From contig CP136065.1 of the NCBI GenBank assembly GCA_032622095.1, positions 59,637,094 through 59,701,093 on the forward strand: DNA of 64,000 nucleotides. The letters are read 5' to 3'. The stretch comes from Siphonodentalium dalli. Taxonomy: Eukaryota > Mollusca > Scaphopoda > Gadilida > Siphonodentaliidae. Under the pieces are notes generated by a model that did not search any database, was not told the origin of the DNA, and was given only the letters and a program-made list of their open reading frames with translations. Numbering within the stretch: position 1 is the stretch's first letter; each line of letters opens with the position of its first letter. The translations under genes and the position numbers were made by a program. Shown here piece by piece: positions 24,689-35,608 of the stretch.

Positions 24689-24805
24689 GCAAATAGTAGA
24701 ATCCGAATAAGCCTACATATGGACAGTCACCAGGTCACCTCACCAATAAACTCCACCCACCGCACTATGGGCAATACCATTTGAATAACAGGGAGTTTAT
24801 GTAAT

Positions 24806-24935
24806 GTGGCTTATTGCGCTTAAGCGCAATAAGAATATTCCTTATTGAGCTTCAGCGCAATTAGAGATTCCTTATTGCGCGTAAGCACAATAAGATATTC
24901 CTTATTGCATTTAAGCGCAATAAGATATTGAAATA
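24806..24935. repeat. Palindromic satellite, block 3
   Basis: Four units of the TTATTGCGCTTAAGCGCAAT type. It reads open on the minus strand, giving the IALKxNKE repeat at the end of the 24820-25272 frame. Confidence 0.8.
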
Positions 24936-25580
24936 GGTCCATAAATATCCGAACTACCTTTCTGCGATCATTATGTAACCCCAAAAAAGACGCATTTAAG
25001 TAATGATAAATACAACTGTCAATACAGCCATTTGCGCGACATGGAACAGAAAAGAGCGTTCCGTGGTAGTCTATTCCTGGTATGGTAACAATAAAGAGCG
25101 TTTGTCTTACTTCTGGCGAAAAGTTGAAAACGGCTGAAAAATGGCTGTGGCTTTCGCAAGTGTTTTTTGGGGTATATGAAGCCGGTAGATAAATAGTTCG
25201 TTTATTTGTCGACCTATCGTATCCGTCGCTCCAAATTACGTAGAAAACATTTTGGAGGTTCGATTGAGCCATGTCCGTTTAATTTTTCCCGAAATCGAAA
25301 TGGATCGATAATTACTTGAACTACCTTTCGACGTACATCATGTCACATAAAGAAGCCATACAACTTTAAACACGGTGTTTGAGTCTCAAACAAACAACAG
25401 CCATGTGCACGGCATGGAATAAAAAAGAGCGTTCCGTTTTAATCTGTTCCTGATATGGCAGAAATAAAGAGCGTTTATTTCACGTGCATGCGAAAAAAAA
25501 TTAACAGCTGGAAAATAGCTTTGACCATGACAAGTATTTTCAGACCATTATTATGAAGCCGGTATAAACAATAATAATTA
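24936..25580. repeat. Duplicated ~350-bp repeat with paired 42-bp-spaced boxes
   Basis: Two diverged direct copies (about 24940-25230 and 25310-25575) share CGAACTACCTT, GGCATGGAA, TATGAAGCCGGTA and the core AAAGAGCGTTCCG...ATAAAGAGCGTT. The two AAAGAGCGTT boxes are 42 bp apart in both copies (25051/25093; 25424/25466), as in family A, though the rest does not match family A. The first copy lies in a 150-codon minus-strand frame (24820-25272). Its peptide resembles nothing I know. Confidence 0.7.
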
Positions 25581-25597
25581 AGAATGTAACACCATGT

Positions 25598-26337
25598 CTA
25601 TAATATATACACGAACTCCGTGGTGTAAATATAGTCAACGTCTTCCTTGTGTAGCAATATCTTCATCACCATCATCATAATCATCAATATAATATCATTA
25701 TCATCATCGTCATCATCATTGTAGTAAATCATTATAACACCATCATCATTATCATCATCATCATCGTCGTCGTCCTCTGCGACAACAACAAGAGCAACAA
25801 CAACCATATCTTCCAAATTCAGATTCTCATCTAAAGTGTCAATAGTTGCATGCTCTATGCTGGTATATTTACTAGGCAAGATACGATTTCTTTCCTCGCT
25901 AAAACATTCTAATAGATAATGCAGTTCAACTCCGAGCTGTCGTTTATTACACAAGGGACAGAGTCCATTTAGTAAGTTTGTATCATTCCATCGACCTTTC
26001 TCTATTGGCAAGCGATGGTTACAAGTACGGAATTGGTCAAAAGTTATTCTGTACAATACGCAAGTTGATAGTATCCTCTATGGGTAGTCTACCACTCAAC
26101 GGAGTCTCAGCGTATAACATATAATTAGGGGTAGATGATTTAGGATGGAGAACGTGTTTCAACAATCTTGATTTTGGTTTTCTCGACGTTGACATTCAAT
26201 TTCCACTTCCGGTAAAACTGTTAAGTGCCGTCCGCAGTTTTAAAGGTTTTTAATCATAAGAACTGTGTCCATCTGCGTATAAAATAATGAATAGCTTGAC
26301 GTACATCTTCAAGTGAGTTTCTATACCCCGTGACATT
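25598..26337 (-). pseudogene. Non-LTR retrotransposon RT fragment with CCHC-like C-terminus
   Basis: Minus strand. Near 26260-26300 LFIILYADG is an RT catalytic motif with the second Asp changed to Gly, followed by an LNVNVEKTKI-like segment with frame breaks. The C-terminal part in one frame (26056 downward) reads FRTCNHRLPIEKGRW then LCPLCNKRQ and H-x4-C (HYLLEC), a cysteine/histidine motif found at the end of many invertebrate non-LTR pol proteins. The last ~60 codons are an Asp-rich tract from a microsatellite. The upstream side is cut at 26338 by element B1. Confidence 0.7.
25663..25790. repeat. (ATC)n microsatellite
   Basis: Imperfect ATC/CAT trinucleotide tract interrupted by AATATAATATC and GTAGTAAATC segments. 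On the minus strand it encodes runs of Asp. Confidence 0.9.
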
Positions 26338-27418
26338 TTAACCCTTTCATGATTGGAGCTGCGCTGGCGCAACATTAAAGACCCTATGGCAATGCATTCT
26401 CTTATATATGCGAGTCGACCATAGGTCGCCTCGCATATATAAGAGAATGTATTGCCATAACAATTTTGTATCATTATTTATCAATTTGTCTTACATTCTT
26501 TAACAATTGTTATCATTTTTTATAATGTGTTCTTACATTCTTTAACAATTTTTATCATTTTTTTTATAATTTGTTCTTACATTTCGTGTTCCGAAGTATA
26601 ACAATTTTTATAATTTTTTCTTATATTCTTTAATATACATGTATATGGGTATCCTGTGAAAATATCTCCACCCGTCAAAAACCGCCACAAACAGAAAGAA
26701 CATCAAAATGTAGATATACTTTGTCCGGATACAAATAAGAAATATCGCATAAACAGTATGTTATGGTCATTTGTTTTTACCATTGTTATGTAAACAAAAG
26801 CATAAACAGTTACTTTTCTGGTGTTTGTTTATATTATGATGGTAAACATTGTTGGTGAATACCTGACATGGAACTAATAAAGAGCATTTATGCCATTTGT
26901 GTGTGATTAGCCAGTAGCATTGTGCTGTCTTCTGTAACACAATCGGGCTCTTGCTTAGGTAAAATATAGTAGGTCTTTATGATAACATGCTGTTTACGCG
27001 ATGGTCATGGTATATATGAACGGAACTGTATGCGTTTTAATGTTTTTCTGTTTACGGTGTTTGGAACAAATATGAATATTTTCGACAATTAAGGTCGCAC
27101 GTGCCTTTAACACTTTTTATCATTTTTAATATTTTTTCTTACATTCTTTAACAATTTTTATCATTTATTCAGATTTATTATAAATTTTTCTTACATTCTT
27201 TAACAATTTTTTATCCTTATTTCTTACATTCTTTAACATTTTTATATCATGTTTTTCTTAAATTCCTTAATAATTATAAAAAATAATATAAAATTTGTTA
27301 GGCCAATGAATTCTCTTATATATGCGAGGCGACCTATGGTCGACTCGCATATATAAGAGAATGCATTGGCACAGGGTTTTCGCAACAATTAAGGAAGCTC
27401 CCGTCATGAAAGGGTTAA
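26338..27418. mobile_element. TTAA element B1 with paired subterminal hairpins
   Basis: Ends TTAACCCTTTCATGA... and ...TCATGAAAGGGTTAA, with AGCTCC/GGAGCT completing a ~23-bp inverted repeat; TTAA flanks fit piggyBac-type insertion. Near each end is a ~66-bp near-perfect palindrome built from CATTCTCTTATATATGCGAG around GTCGACCATAGGTCGCC (26392-26457; 27304-27370), the two being reverse complements. The middle is AT-rich, with repeated ACATTCTTTAACAATTTTTA. Element A6 has inserted into the middle. B1 itself cuts an older RT remnant. Confidence 0.85.
26647..27110 (-). mobile_element. Family A TTAA element, copy A6, nested and truncated
   Basis: Same orientation as A4 and A5. The right end CACGTGCCTTTAA is intact. 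The left end starts at GGGTATCCTGTGAAA, so the terminal ~25 bp are missing. It lies wholly inside B1, hence is younger than B1. One AAAGAGC box is lost: a deletion joins GGTAAACAT directly to TGTTGGTG. Confidence 0.85.
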
Positions 27419-28539
27419 AGCAGCAACTCCGAAGACTTGTATGTGGGCATTATTTATTCACCCACGTTATATATGGAGATATATTATACAGCGAACACGA
27501 AGAAAATGTTTCAGTAAGTGATTTGGTGAGTTAGTGAGAACAAACTACATAGATACAACAAATTGACATCAGATAACGAGGAATTCATTTACATACACCA
27601 TAAATGTTTTGTGTGGATTGTGTATAAGACATTCGGATCGAAGAACGCGGCCAGATTTATATATACGAGTGGGTGATGATAAGGTCATACCTATCAGGAC
27701 CAGGAAGGAAGTTTCATATTCCAGGACAGCGCTGATTCTGCGATAATAAAAGGTGTTCGGTTTATTGAAGAGCATCAAAGATGCATTATCCGAGTTGACA
27801 CCATGGGGCCACCATTAGTATGTTTTATACCAGAAAATACATGAACCGATTATATCGCACCCATGAGCCCAGTAACGGAGCCTTTGATGGTCTGGTTACG
27901 ACATTCAAAATAGGAAGTTTTAACGTCCATGATAAAGATCGTCTATGCTTTAGTTTCCCCAAAAGCTTTAGAGAATAAAGAGCGTTATCTTACACGTAAA
28001 TTACTGATTGACGTTTTTTTTTAAATTGTATTTGCGTCATACCAATGGCAGGCGATTGCCAGTATTTTCCGTGTTTCTTCTGCCTTGTAAGATGAAAATT
28101 ATACGGTCATATTTATAAATATTACAAGATAAGAACAACAGTAAAATGTGCAGTCTCATTTTTTAGCCTGTTTAATTGACATAAATACAAATTTACATCC
28201 ACTGACTACCGATTCCAGCAAAACTAATCTACTGGTTAAGAGAAAACTCGTTCTAAGTTTGAACAGCTCTTTAATAGTTTCCCCAACGAGAATGTCAGCG
28301 GTTTTGAATACGTTGTTCCATAAAACTGTCCAGATTCACCGATCAATAACCGACTGACAAAGTTTTAATTGATTAATTGATGCGGTCGAACGTAATCAGG
28401 CGTACAATATACCCCGTGACTGCATCGATGAATGGGCGGAACACTCAACTACATTTCCTAAACCTCCAGTGATTCGGGGACATAAGAATCCATCGATGGA
28501 ACAAAATATCGATTTCCGAGGAAATCATTAATGTGACAA
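27419..28539. other. No gene recognised
   Basis: A single ATAAAGAGCGTT box, like half of the paired core, is at 27976. No motif-bearing frame. Confidence 0.45.
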
Positions 28540-28675
28540 CCAGCCTCACAGGCGCCTTGGAGCGGAGGGGGGGGGGGGGGTAGTACAAAATTTGCAGGAA
28601 GGTATGCCGTTTTTTTGCATCTGGCATTTTCGGGGACCCACCACCCCCAAACCTGCAAAAAAAAAACAAACTATT
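28540..28675. repeat. Dispersed poly-G repeat, family Q copy 1
   Basis: A G15 run is followed by TAGTACAAAATTTGCAGGAA, GGTATGCCG and GGGACCCACCACCCCC. Related segments occur inverted at 31850-31975 and in part at 35262-35345. Class unknown. Small frames over it encode only low-complexity proline runs. Confidence 0.65.
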
Positions 28676-28849
28676 TTACTCCCAATATTTTGACAACCGA
28701 ATTGGTCTAAAACGCATACAACTCTACAGATATAACTCATATGACTGGGAATTATCTCAATTAGTTCAAATAACAGTTTACCTGTTTCAGAAGCTGTTTA
28801 ATTGGAACAAAATGTTTTATAAATTGCTGATCATCTGTAAACCTAGGTC

Positions 28850-28985
28850 ATTGTCCAGAATACACAAAATTTCATAATTTCAAACTATTTCCTGATTAGT
28901 CTGTCAACCAGCCCATTATCTAACATATTCCATACCACTTATGTTAGTCTACTCGAGCAACTTACTTCTATTATACTGAACTAGC
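28850..28985. repeat. Dispersed repeat copy, also at 31335-31470
   Basis: GATTAGTCTGTCAACCAGCC, CATTATCTA and TGTTAGTCTACT are shared in order with 31380-31450 in the same orientation. The match stops where repeat P1 begins, which suggests P1 interrupted it. Confidence 0.7.
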
Positions 28986-29352
28986 TGAAACAGGCTCCCT
29001 TTGGGAACCTATATTCAGCATCGGAGATACCTGTGGCCCCTTTTGTGGGACTTCGCACTCATTTTGATCTTAGACAGAGCCTTCATTTAGCGGCAGCCCC
29101 TTTGTGCGCTTCTAGCTTATTTGGTCATTGAAACATTTTGATTCATATATATTGTTTTAATATATTTTTTTTTAAAGATTGAATTCCTTGCTCAATTTAA
29201 CAAAACCAATTTTATTTTATTTTTTTTCATTAAAACTTTTGAAAAACTAATACAATTATAACATCAGCCAGGGTACCCCGAGTCACCACACCAAATTTGG
29301 TTGAACTCGGTCCAGGGGTCTGAGAGAAAAATCCGGACAGATCCTACTCGTT
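28986..29352 (-). repeat. Dispersed repeat family P, copy P1
   Basis: On the minus strand it begins near AAACGAGTAGGATCTGTCCG, then TTTTTCTCTCAGACCCCTGG, CCGAGTTCAACCAAATTTGG, an A/T-rich middle, and ends near GCACAAAGGGGCTGC. The same order is seen on the plus strand at 53130-53410 and partly at 32857-33060. Class unknown. Confidence 0.65.
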
Positions 29353-29362
29353 TATATATATA

Positions 29363-30050
29363 CTAGAAGGTGACCCGACTTCGTCCGGGCTTTGACCTTG
29401 AATTGTCCATTTTGAAGGTCAAGTGTGGTCACGATTTGACCAGTCCAAAACACTGCCCGGACAAAAGTACCCGTCGAAATCCATCCTGTTTTACCCGATT
29501 TGACCTCGAATTGATCATTTTGAAGGTCAAGGTCAGGGTCACGACTCGACCCGTCCAAAACACTCAGTGGACAAAAGTAACCCCACGTATCAAATATCGT
29601 CGAAATCCCATCAAAATTCGCGATTTGACCTTGAATTGACCCGATTTCAAGGTCAAGGTCAAGTCGCACGAGCAAATGAATATCCCTAGACACTAATTTT
29701 CATCGAAATTCCGTGATATTCGGGCGTTTGACCTTGAAATGATTCGATTTCAAGGTCAAGGTGACGTCGCACGGGCAAATTAATAGGCATATGCCACTCC
29801 CCTGCCGAAAGAACCCCCACATACCAAGTTTCATCGAAATCCCGGGATATTCGGGCGTTTGACCTTGAAATTACCCGATTTCAAGGTCAAGGTGATGTCG
29901 CACGGACAAATTAATATGACTATGTCACTCCCCGGCCGAAAATACCCCCACATACCAAGTTTTATCAAAATCGGGTCGGCCGTTTTTGAGTTCATCGATT
30001 ACACACACACACACAGAGAGACAGACATATCTTCCAAAATATATAATAGA
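29363..30050 (-). mobile_element. Non-autonomous Helitron N1
   Basis: Read on the minus strand it begins A|TCTATTATATATTTTGG and ends CCCGGACGAAGTCGGG (short hairpin), TCACCTT, CTAG|T. A 5' TC, a 3' hairpin about 8 nt before CTAG, and insertion between A and T are the defining Helitron features. No Rep/helicase ORF. The body contains repeated TTGACCTTGAA and TCAAGGTCAAGGT segments spaced roughly 100-130 bp, and an (AC)n tract near the 5' end. Confidence 0.8.
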
Positions 30051-30988
30051 TTTATAAACCGGTTCACACCCATCGGCCAATCAAATTGTTCCAATTCATG
30101 AACAATATTTCTTGTATGAATCTGTATTTCAACGGGGCCAAATTACAGACTTGAGCTAAAATAGCACACATAAATTGACATTAATTGGATAGTAAGCTGA
30201 AAGGAGATCGGTGCGGTAGGTGTGAAATTCTAACAATGCGCCATGGATAATGATCGCACCAGTCACTTGGGAAGTTAAACACGGATCATTCCACTGGAAT
30301 GGCATTATTAGCGGACATACCTATATAGGGGTGGTCTGCATGGGTGGGGGCCCAACACTTTCGGTTGAATATGTTATGGTTTGTCGGGAGGGGCGGGTGA
30401 TTGGAAATAAACTGAACGAGATCCAAACCTGTTTCGAATGTATAATCCACAATAATCACGTAATGATCTTTTGACTGGTACATTGCGAAAATTTCACAAA
30501 CTGTTCACATTTACATGCATGTGTGCGGAAAATACACGGCAGACACTATACACAGGTTTGCTTACGTCTTTTGTTATGAATGCCGGTGATATTTCATCAC
30601 ACAAACTTTATGCAATGTGGAATAGTTTCACTTCCGAGTCCGAACACAACCAGCACATTGTCTTCTGAACGATAATTCCATTATGGCAACAAGGCGAAAA
30701 ATAACATAAACAGCTGAAACAGTTTTTTGTCACAAGGAATATTTTTTTATCAAGAAACACGTTATCAGTATAAAACGTTCTCAAATTCGGACACAAAATG
30801 GTGTATCAATGCTGATATATAATGCAGACGCATGCAAGTGAGCCGATTGTCAACGGACATTTGACTGATTATTCAACAGGAGTGGCGAACACCACAATCC
30901 ATTCAATTAACTTTTGATTAGGTAATCATCGACTATAATGTGGCTCAATTGTGTTTGCCTTGGGGTGTGAACCGTTTTATAAATATGT
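30051..30988. other. No gene recognised
   Basis: Small overlapping frames on both strands (30250-30668) lack motifs. Confidence 0.45.
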
Positions 30989-31085
30989 CATAACCCCCTT
31001 GGCTATCTGTACAAGGAATACAGACCGCAGCCGCTTCGCGGCTTTGGTCTATATTCCTTGTATAGATAGGCAAGGGGGTTATAAC
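30989..31085. repeat. 97-bp palindromic repeat, family L
   Basis: TAACCCCCTTG...TACAAGGAATA pairs with TATTCCTTGTA...CAAGGGGGTTATA around a CAGCCGC-TTC-GCGGCT centre. The two halves differ at only a few positions. It is probably a miniature palindromic transposon; no clear target duplication. Confidence 0.8.
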
Positions 31086-31849
31086 CTATACATATAGATG
31101 ACAAGCAGTCACGGTACTATACCAGACTTGGATACTTTAGGTCTTGTGAGAGATCATCTGAGTTGAAAGACATGCAAATAATTCACTGATTGGCTTGATG
31201 CACTGATGGCAGATATTTTCTACCCATTGATAGTCACATTAATGTTTGAGACAGTTGCTCGCTCTTTTTACATGCACTCAATGATCTAGGCATTAGTTAC
31301 ATCAGGACAAGTTTACTTATATATGCAAACTTATGTCATTGTACAGGATACACACAATTCCATCATTTCTAACCATTTCCCGATTAGTCTGTCAACCAGC
31401 CCATTATCTAGCATTATGCCTTAACACTTTTGTTAGTCTACTGGAGCAACCTCTGTTATAATAATATGAGTTGATAGACATGCAAATATTTCACTGGTTG
31501 GCTTGATGCACTGATGAACAGTGTGATGACAGTTATATTCTAGCCATTGATAGTCAAATTAATGTTTGAGACAGTTGATCGCTCTTTTTCCATGCACACA
31601 ATGATCTAGGCTTTAGTTACATCAAGACACGTTTATTTATTTCAGTTTTACATTTCTCGAAGCTTCTTTCCGAAGGGTGTCGGGAAGGATTTTTTTTTTC
31701 ACCCCACCGCCCCATATTCAACATGCCATAACTTAATGGCATCTCCACTAAGGCTCATATGAGGTCCCAGTAACATTAATATGGTGTTTTTGCAGTTATA
31801 AATTCTTATAATATGTTTTAAACTGTTAGAAATGTCAAATAAGGTCTTT
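31086..31849. repeat. ~312-bp tandem duplication
   Basis: GACATGCAAATA-TTCACTG, GGCTTGATGCACTGATG, TTAATGTTTGAGACAGTTG and CAATGATCTAGGC-TTAGTTA occur at 31167-31310 and again at 31479-31625. The spacer between the copies is the dispersed repeat also seen at 28850-28985. Confidence 0.75.
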
Positions 31850-31975
31850 AGTAAAAAAGTTGCATGAGGTTGTAAAAAACGCGTTTTTTTGCCCCTCGGG
31901 TCACCCACCCACCCGGCATACCTTCCTGCAAATTTGTTACTACCCCCCCCCAGCTTGAAGCGTATAAATAATACA
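31850..31975. repeat. Poly-G repeat, family Q copy 2 (inverted)
   Basis: GGGTCACCCACCCACCC, GGCATACCTTCCTGCAAATT and TACTACCCCCCCCC mirror copy 1 in reverse complement. Confidence 0.65.
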
Positions 31976-32415
31976 ATGACAATATGTCGCATGTATAATT
32001 TCTAAAAAAAAATATGTACAATTTATTTTTGAAATTTGGTACATATACGTGTATGATTAATGTGCCACAATATTTAAGAACCATCTGGAATTTTTAAGCC
32101 AACTTTCTATACACGTTATGGCATGAAAACTCTTTGGAAAATGTCACTATTTCTAGGCACCAACTGAAGGACTTCCACAAACTTTTACTTTTTCACCATC
32201 TAGAACAGTATATATATCCACGAATAATGATATATTTCATATAAAAAGATAGTGATATGAAACTGATTATTTCTTGATTAAATATTTTTAATAATTTAAG
32301 AAAGACCGGTCATAAATAATTTTCAGTTCATGCCTGTTGATCAATACACATTAGTCTGAGACGAGTTATCTATATATAACGTATATAATACCGTTCTATA
32401 TGCTCTCGCTCAAAT
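31976..32415. other. No gene recognised
   Basis: AT-rich flank of the RT C-terminal fragment. Confidence 0.45.
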
Positions 32416-32784
32416 ATGCTTATTAGAAAGTTTTACAAATGTTCGCCTAATGTGAAAATGTATTTATTTCAAATTTTCGTATCTCCATTATATTGGGCTC
32501 ATCTTTGGATGAACTATACCAAACGATGTTATAGAAAACTTACAGTTTGTAATAATAATAATGCATACAGAACATTTATGGGTTATGAGAGATCATGTAG
32601 TGCAAGTGGGATGTTTGTAGGTGACAGAATGTGCTCTCTGACAGTGTTGATTCGAAAGGGTGTGTGTGGATATCGTGTAAGAATTTATAAATCTTTAAAC
32701 AGTAATTTGAATACTATTTGTAACTCAGATCTGATCTATCGGTCTAATTTATTCAATCATTGGAATCGACTTCTTTATATTTAA
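32416..32784 (+). pseudogene. C-terminal fragment of a non-LTR reverse transcriptase
   Basis: A 122-codon frame ends at a natural-looking stop. It has the pattern seen after the RT domain in many invertebrate non-LTR elements: KFYKCSPNVKMYLFQIF, SPLYWAHLWMNY, YRKLTV then N-x-AYRTFMGY, SASGMFV, and the ending LYRSNLFNHWNRLLYI. The catalytic palm lies outside; upstream sequence shows no RT motif, so the copy is 5' truncated. The frame itself is unbroken. Confidence 0.65.
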
Positions 32785-32856
32785 TTTGTAATTATATGTT
32801 GTATGTATGACTATATATGGGCATATCTTGCCTGAAATAAACACATTACAATATAT

Positions 32857-33060
32857 AAAAGAGTAGGATATGTCTATCCGTCCGTCTGTCTGTCTGTCCG
32901 GGTTTTTCTCCGGGACCCCAGGACCGATTTAAACCAATTTTATATTTAAAATATGTTTTATTCAGATCTCAATATATAACATCTCAAATACATGGACAAA
33001 TACACTATATAATCAGTGATGTGTCAATTTGTTTATATAATCCAGGGTGAGTTATTTCTC
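32857..33060 (+). repeat. Dispersed repeat family P, copy P2 (partial)
   Basis: AAGAGTAGGATATGTC, a (CCGTCTGT)n-like tract, then TTTTTCTCCGGGACCCCAGG and ACCGATTTAAACCAATTT match the start of P1. The 3' part differs. Confidence 0.55.
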
Positions 33061-33319
33061 TCTTTGTTAAATAGTATTGGTGGGGGCAGAATCTAAAAAT
33101 GTTATTTTATGTCTGGGTTTGTCTCATTTTGGGGATTCCTCAGATCACAGTAATTTTGCAAAAGTAGTCAGGGACCACTCTGAGAGACTTCCAAACCCCC
33201 ATCCTAGCCCACGCACCACCGGTTCACATAACTCTTTGAAACCGATTTGACAAATGAGACTACTAAGTAGAACAAGAGATAGAAAAAGTTAAAAACAGAT
33301 CTAAGCATCACAGAAATAA
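33061..33319. other. No gene recognised
   Basis: Short spacer before the L1-type fragment. Confidence 0.4.
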
Positions 33320-34155
33320 AAAAAAATTAGGATGGTATTACTCGCACAAAAGCTAGGTAGAAAGTAGAAGGTGAAAAGTCAACAAAATATTTTTTGCAAT
33401 TTGGAGAAGAGAAGTTTGACTGAAAAATCAATACCAAAGTTGATCAAAAGCAATGGAACGGAAACATAACTTCGCCGAAATACTAGAAGAACAACATCAC
33501 TTTTACAACGATTTATATAGCTCAAAATTAAAACCAGATAAAAATCTCGATTAATAAATTTTTGGGGATGAAAACAATCCATTCTTATTACTTAAGATTA
33601 CATGTACTAGAAGAAGGTCTACTTGACCGATCAGGATTGTTATACAGCATAGAAAAACATAAAAAATAAATCTCCTGGGTCAGATGGATACACAGTTGAT
33701 TTTTATAAACTATTCTGGAAAATCTTAGGAAAATTTGTAATAAATTCATTAAACTGCGGCTTTAGATCACAAATGCTCTCAGTGACACAAAGAGTTGGGA
33801 TAATAACATGTATCCCAAAAGAACATAGAATTTATATTAAAATTGGCGACCCATCTCATTACTAAATGTGAATGCCAAGATAGGATCCTCAGTACTCGAA
33901 AATCGAATAAAAAAACTCGACGTAATTTAATATCGGATAGACAACTTGGCTTCCTTTTTGGACGTTACATAGGAGAATCTACCAGACTCAGTTTTGATTT
34001 GATCAATTGGTGTGAACGTGACAATATTCCAGGATTCCTCATAATACTATACTTTGAAAAAGCATTTGGTTGCCTAGAATGGAATTTTATAGACAAATGC
34101 CTTCAATTCTCAGCGCCGCATTTAAGTATATCCCATATATTAAAGGGATAAAACT
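33320..34155 (+). pseudogene. L1-type (Tx1/L1-like) reverse transcriptase remnant
   Basis: Motifs in order across several frames: KARWKVEGEKSTKYF (about 33345-33390), an EILEE-like segment, KSPGSDGYTVDFYK (33665-33705), SVTQRVGIITCIPK (33780-33820), RPISLLNVNAKIGSSVLENR (33848-33906), SDRQLGFLFGRYIGESTRL (33936-33990) and YFEKAFGCLEWNFIDKCL (34051-34104), where a usual F/D-DFEKAFD core is altered. Stops and frameshifts break it; it ends before the YADD motif. Motif choice fits L1-type rather than Jockey-type elements. Confidence 0.8.
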
Positions 34156-34199
34156 ATTCTGCATTTATTTTAACTCAGTATGCTAATGACATAAGCCTT

Positions 34200-34830
34200 T
34201 TTGTCCCCCGAATTTTTTTCTTTCGGGGGACTATTAAAATAGCCGGTGCCCGTCCGTCCATCCGTCCGTCCGGAAATGGTTTCCGGATGATAACTTTAGT
34301 TTCGGTTATTAGATCAAAAGCAGATTTCAGAGGTGAGTTTATCAGACCAAAATACAGGTCAAGTTCGAATATGGGTTTGCTTCGCCCATTTTTGCGATAG
34401 TTGTGACCCTTTTCGACTTGGAATCATGTCAATTTCTGGTTTCCGGATGATAACTTCAGTTTGTGTGATCATATCTGAACCAAATTTGGAATGTGCGTTT
34501 ATCAGCTCGAAATACATGTCAATTTCGAATATTGGTTTGCTACGCCCATTTTTATTAGTTATGGCCCTTTTACGACTTATAATCCTGTCAATTTCTGGTT
34601 TCCGGATGATAACTTTAGTTTGTGTGATCATATCTGAATCAAATTTGGTATACGAGTTTATCAGCTCGAAAGAGGATCAAGTTCGAATATGGGTACGATC
34701 CACCCATTTTGTTCTAAAATTTAGTATCGGATTTAGGGTCCTTGTTATTTTTTTCAGAAAAGCTGATGCCCCCAATGAAGCCACTTTTTCGGGGGACACT
34801 GTGGCCGGACGGCCGTTTATTATTTTTAGT
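34200..34830. repeat. Repeat family R, copy 1, with ~160-bp internal tandem units
   Basis: Bounded by CCCCCGAATTTTTTTC...TTCGGGGGAC at left and TTTTTCGGGGGACACTGTGG at right. TTTCCGGATGATAACTTTAG occurs near 34279, 34439 and 34600 (about 160-bp spacing), each followed by a GATCATATCTGAATCAAATT-like block and AGTTCGAATATGGGT. A 185-codon frame (34333-34890) runs through it but has the repetitive character of the DNA. Related copies are at 41288-41775 and 62930-63190. Confidence 0.65.
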
Positions 34831-35261
34831 AATGGGGTCAACCTGGAACTAATTGCAACACAAATGCCTTTTAGTTTACTGGATAGCTGATGATGTACTT
34901 CATTATAATATATATATATATATATTTTAGGAAAATCCAATTGGGACAAATTTTATAAATTTGTGTTTCCATGGCAACGATGGTTAATAATCGGGTATTT
35001 GGAAATTTACATTAAATAGTGCCTATCGTGAATAATTTAATAACTACCTAAAAGTTTACATTGGTTCATGGAAACACTTGTAATGGCCGACATTTCCATA
35101 TATCCATGATGACCTTGAAGTGTCAAGGTCATGCATAAAGGTCAAGATCATTGTTAAAAATCAGGATTTTTATCATTTAGCAGTCACTTTTTCGACCGTC
35201 CTGGTTATGATTTATTACAAATATTGCCCTTGTCCTCTACTGGCCGCTCACTTATATAACC
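34831..35261. other. No gene recognised
   Basis: A (TA)n tract at 34906-34926. Otherwise unremarkable. Confidence 0.45.
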
Positions 35262-35345
35262 TTGTCTCTGCAGGGGGGGGGGGGTGGGAAAAAAATTCCG
35301 GGCACGTATGCCGGGGTGGGTGGGTGGATGGTCGATAGGACCAAC
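35262..35345. repeat. Poly-G repeat, family Q-like copy 3
   Basis: A poly-G run followed by a GGCACGTATGCCGG and GGGTGGGTGG segment resembles the inverse of copy 2, but the match is short. Confidence 0.45.
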
Positions 35346-35608
35346 AAACAAAATTTTCCGCAACTCAAAAATATTTTTCCTGCAAGTCTTTTAAACACAA
35401 GCTAAACCAGCGCACGCCAGAAACGAAACGAGCCAAATAAGAAGTGCCTTGCCACTGGAAAATGCTTTAACATTCTATATCATGAAACCGATCTGTCTGA
35501 GCATCACCACCACTTAAGCGAAATATCAACTATTTTATGAATCAAGATTTATATGTCAATTTATTTGCATAGGACAGCTATACAAAATTTGTGTTTTATG
35601 TTTTCAGC

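Noticed and set aside
25598-25790. Asp-rich protein tail as an acidic functional domain
   Set aside because: It is encoded by an (ATC)n microsatellite attached to an RT remnant.
34333-34890. 185-codon ORF as a gene
   Set aside because: It runs through the ~160-bp internal repeats of family R and repeats itself accordingly; no domain.
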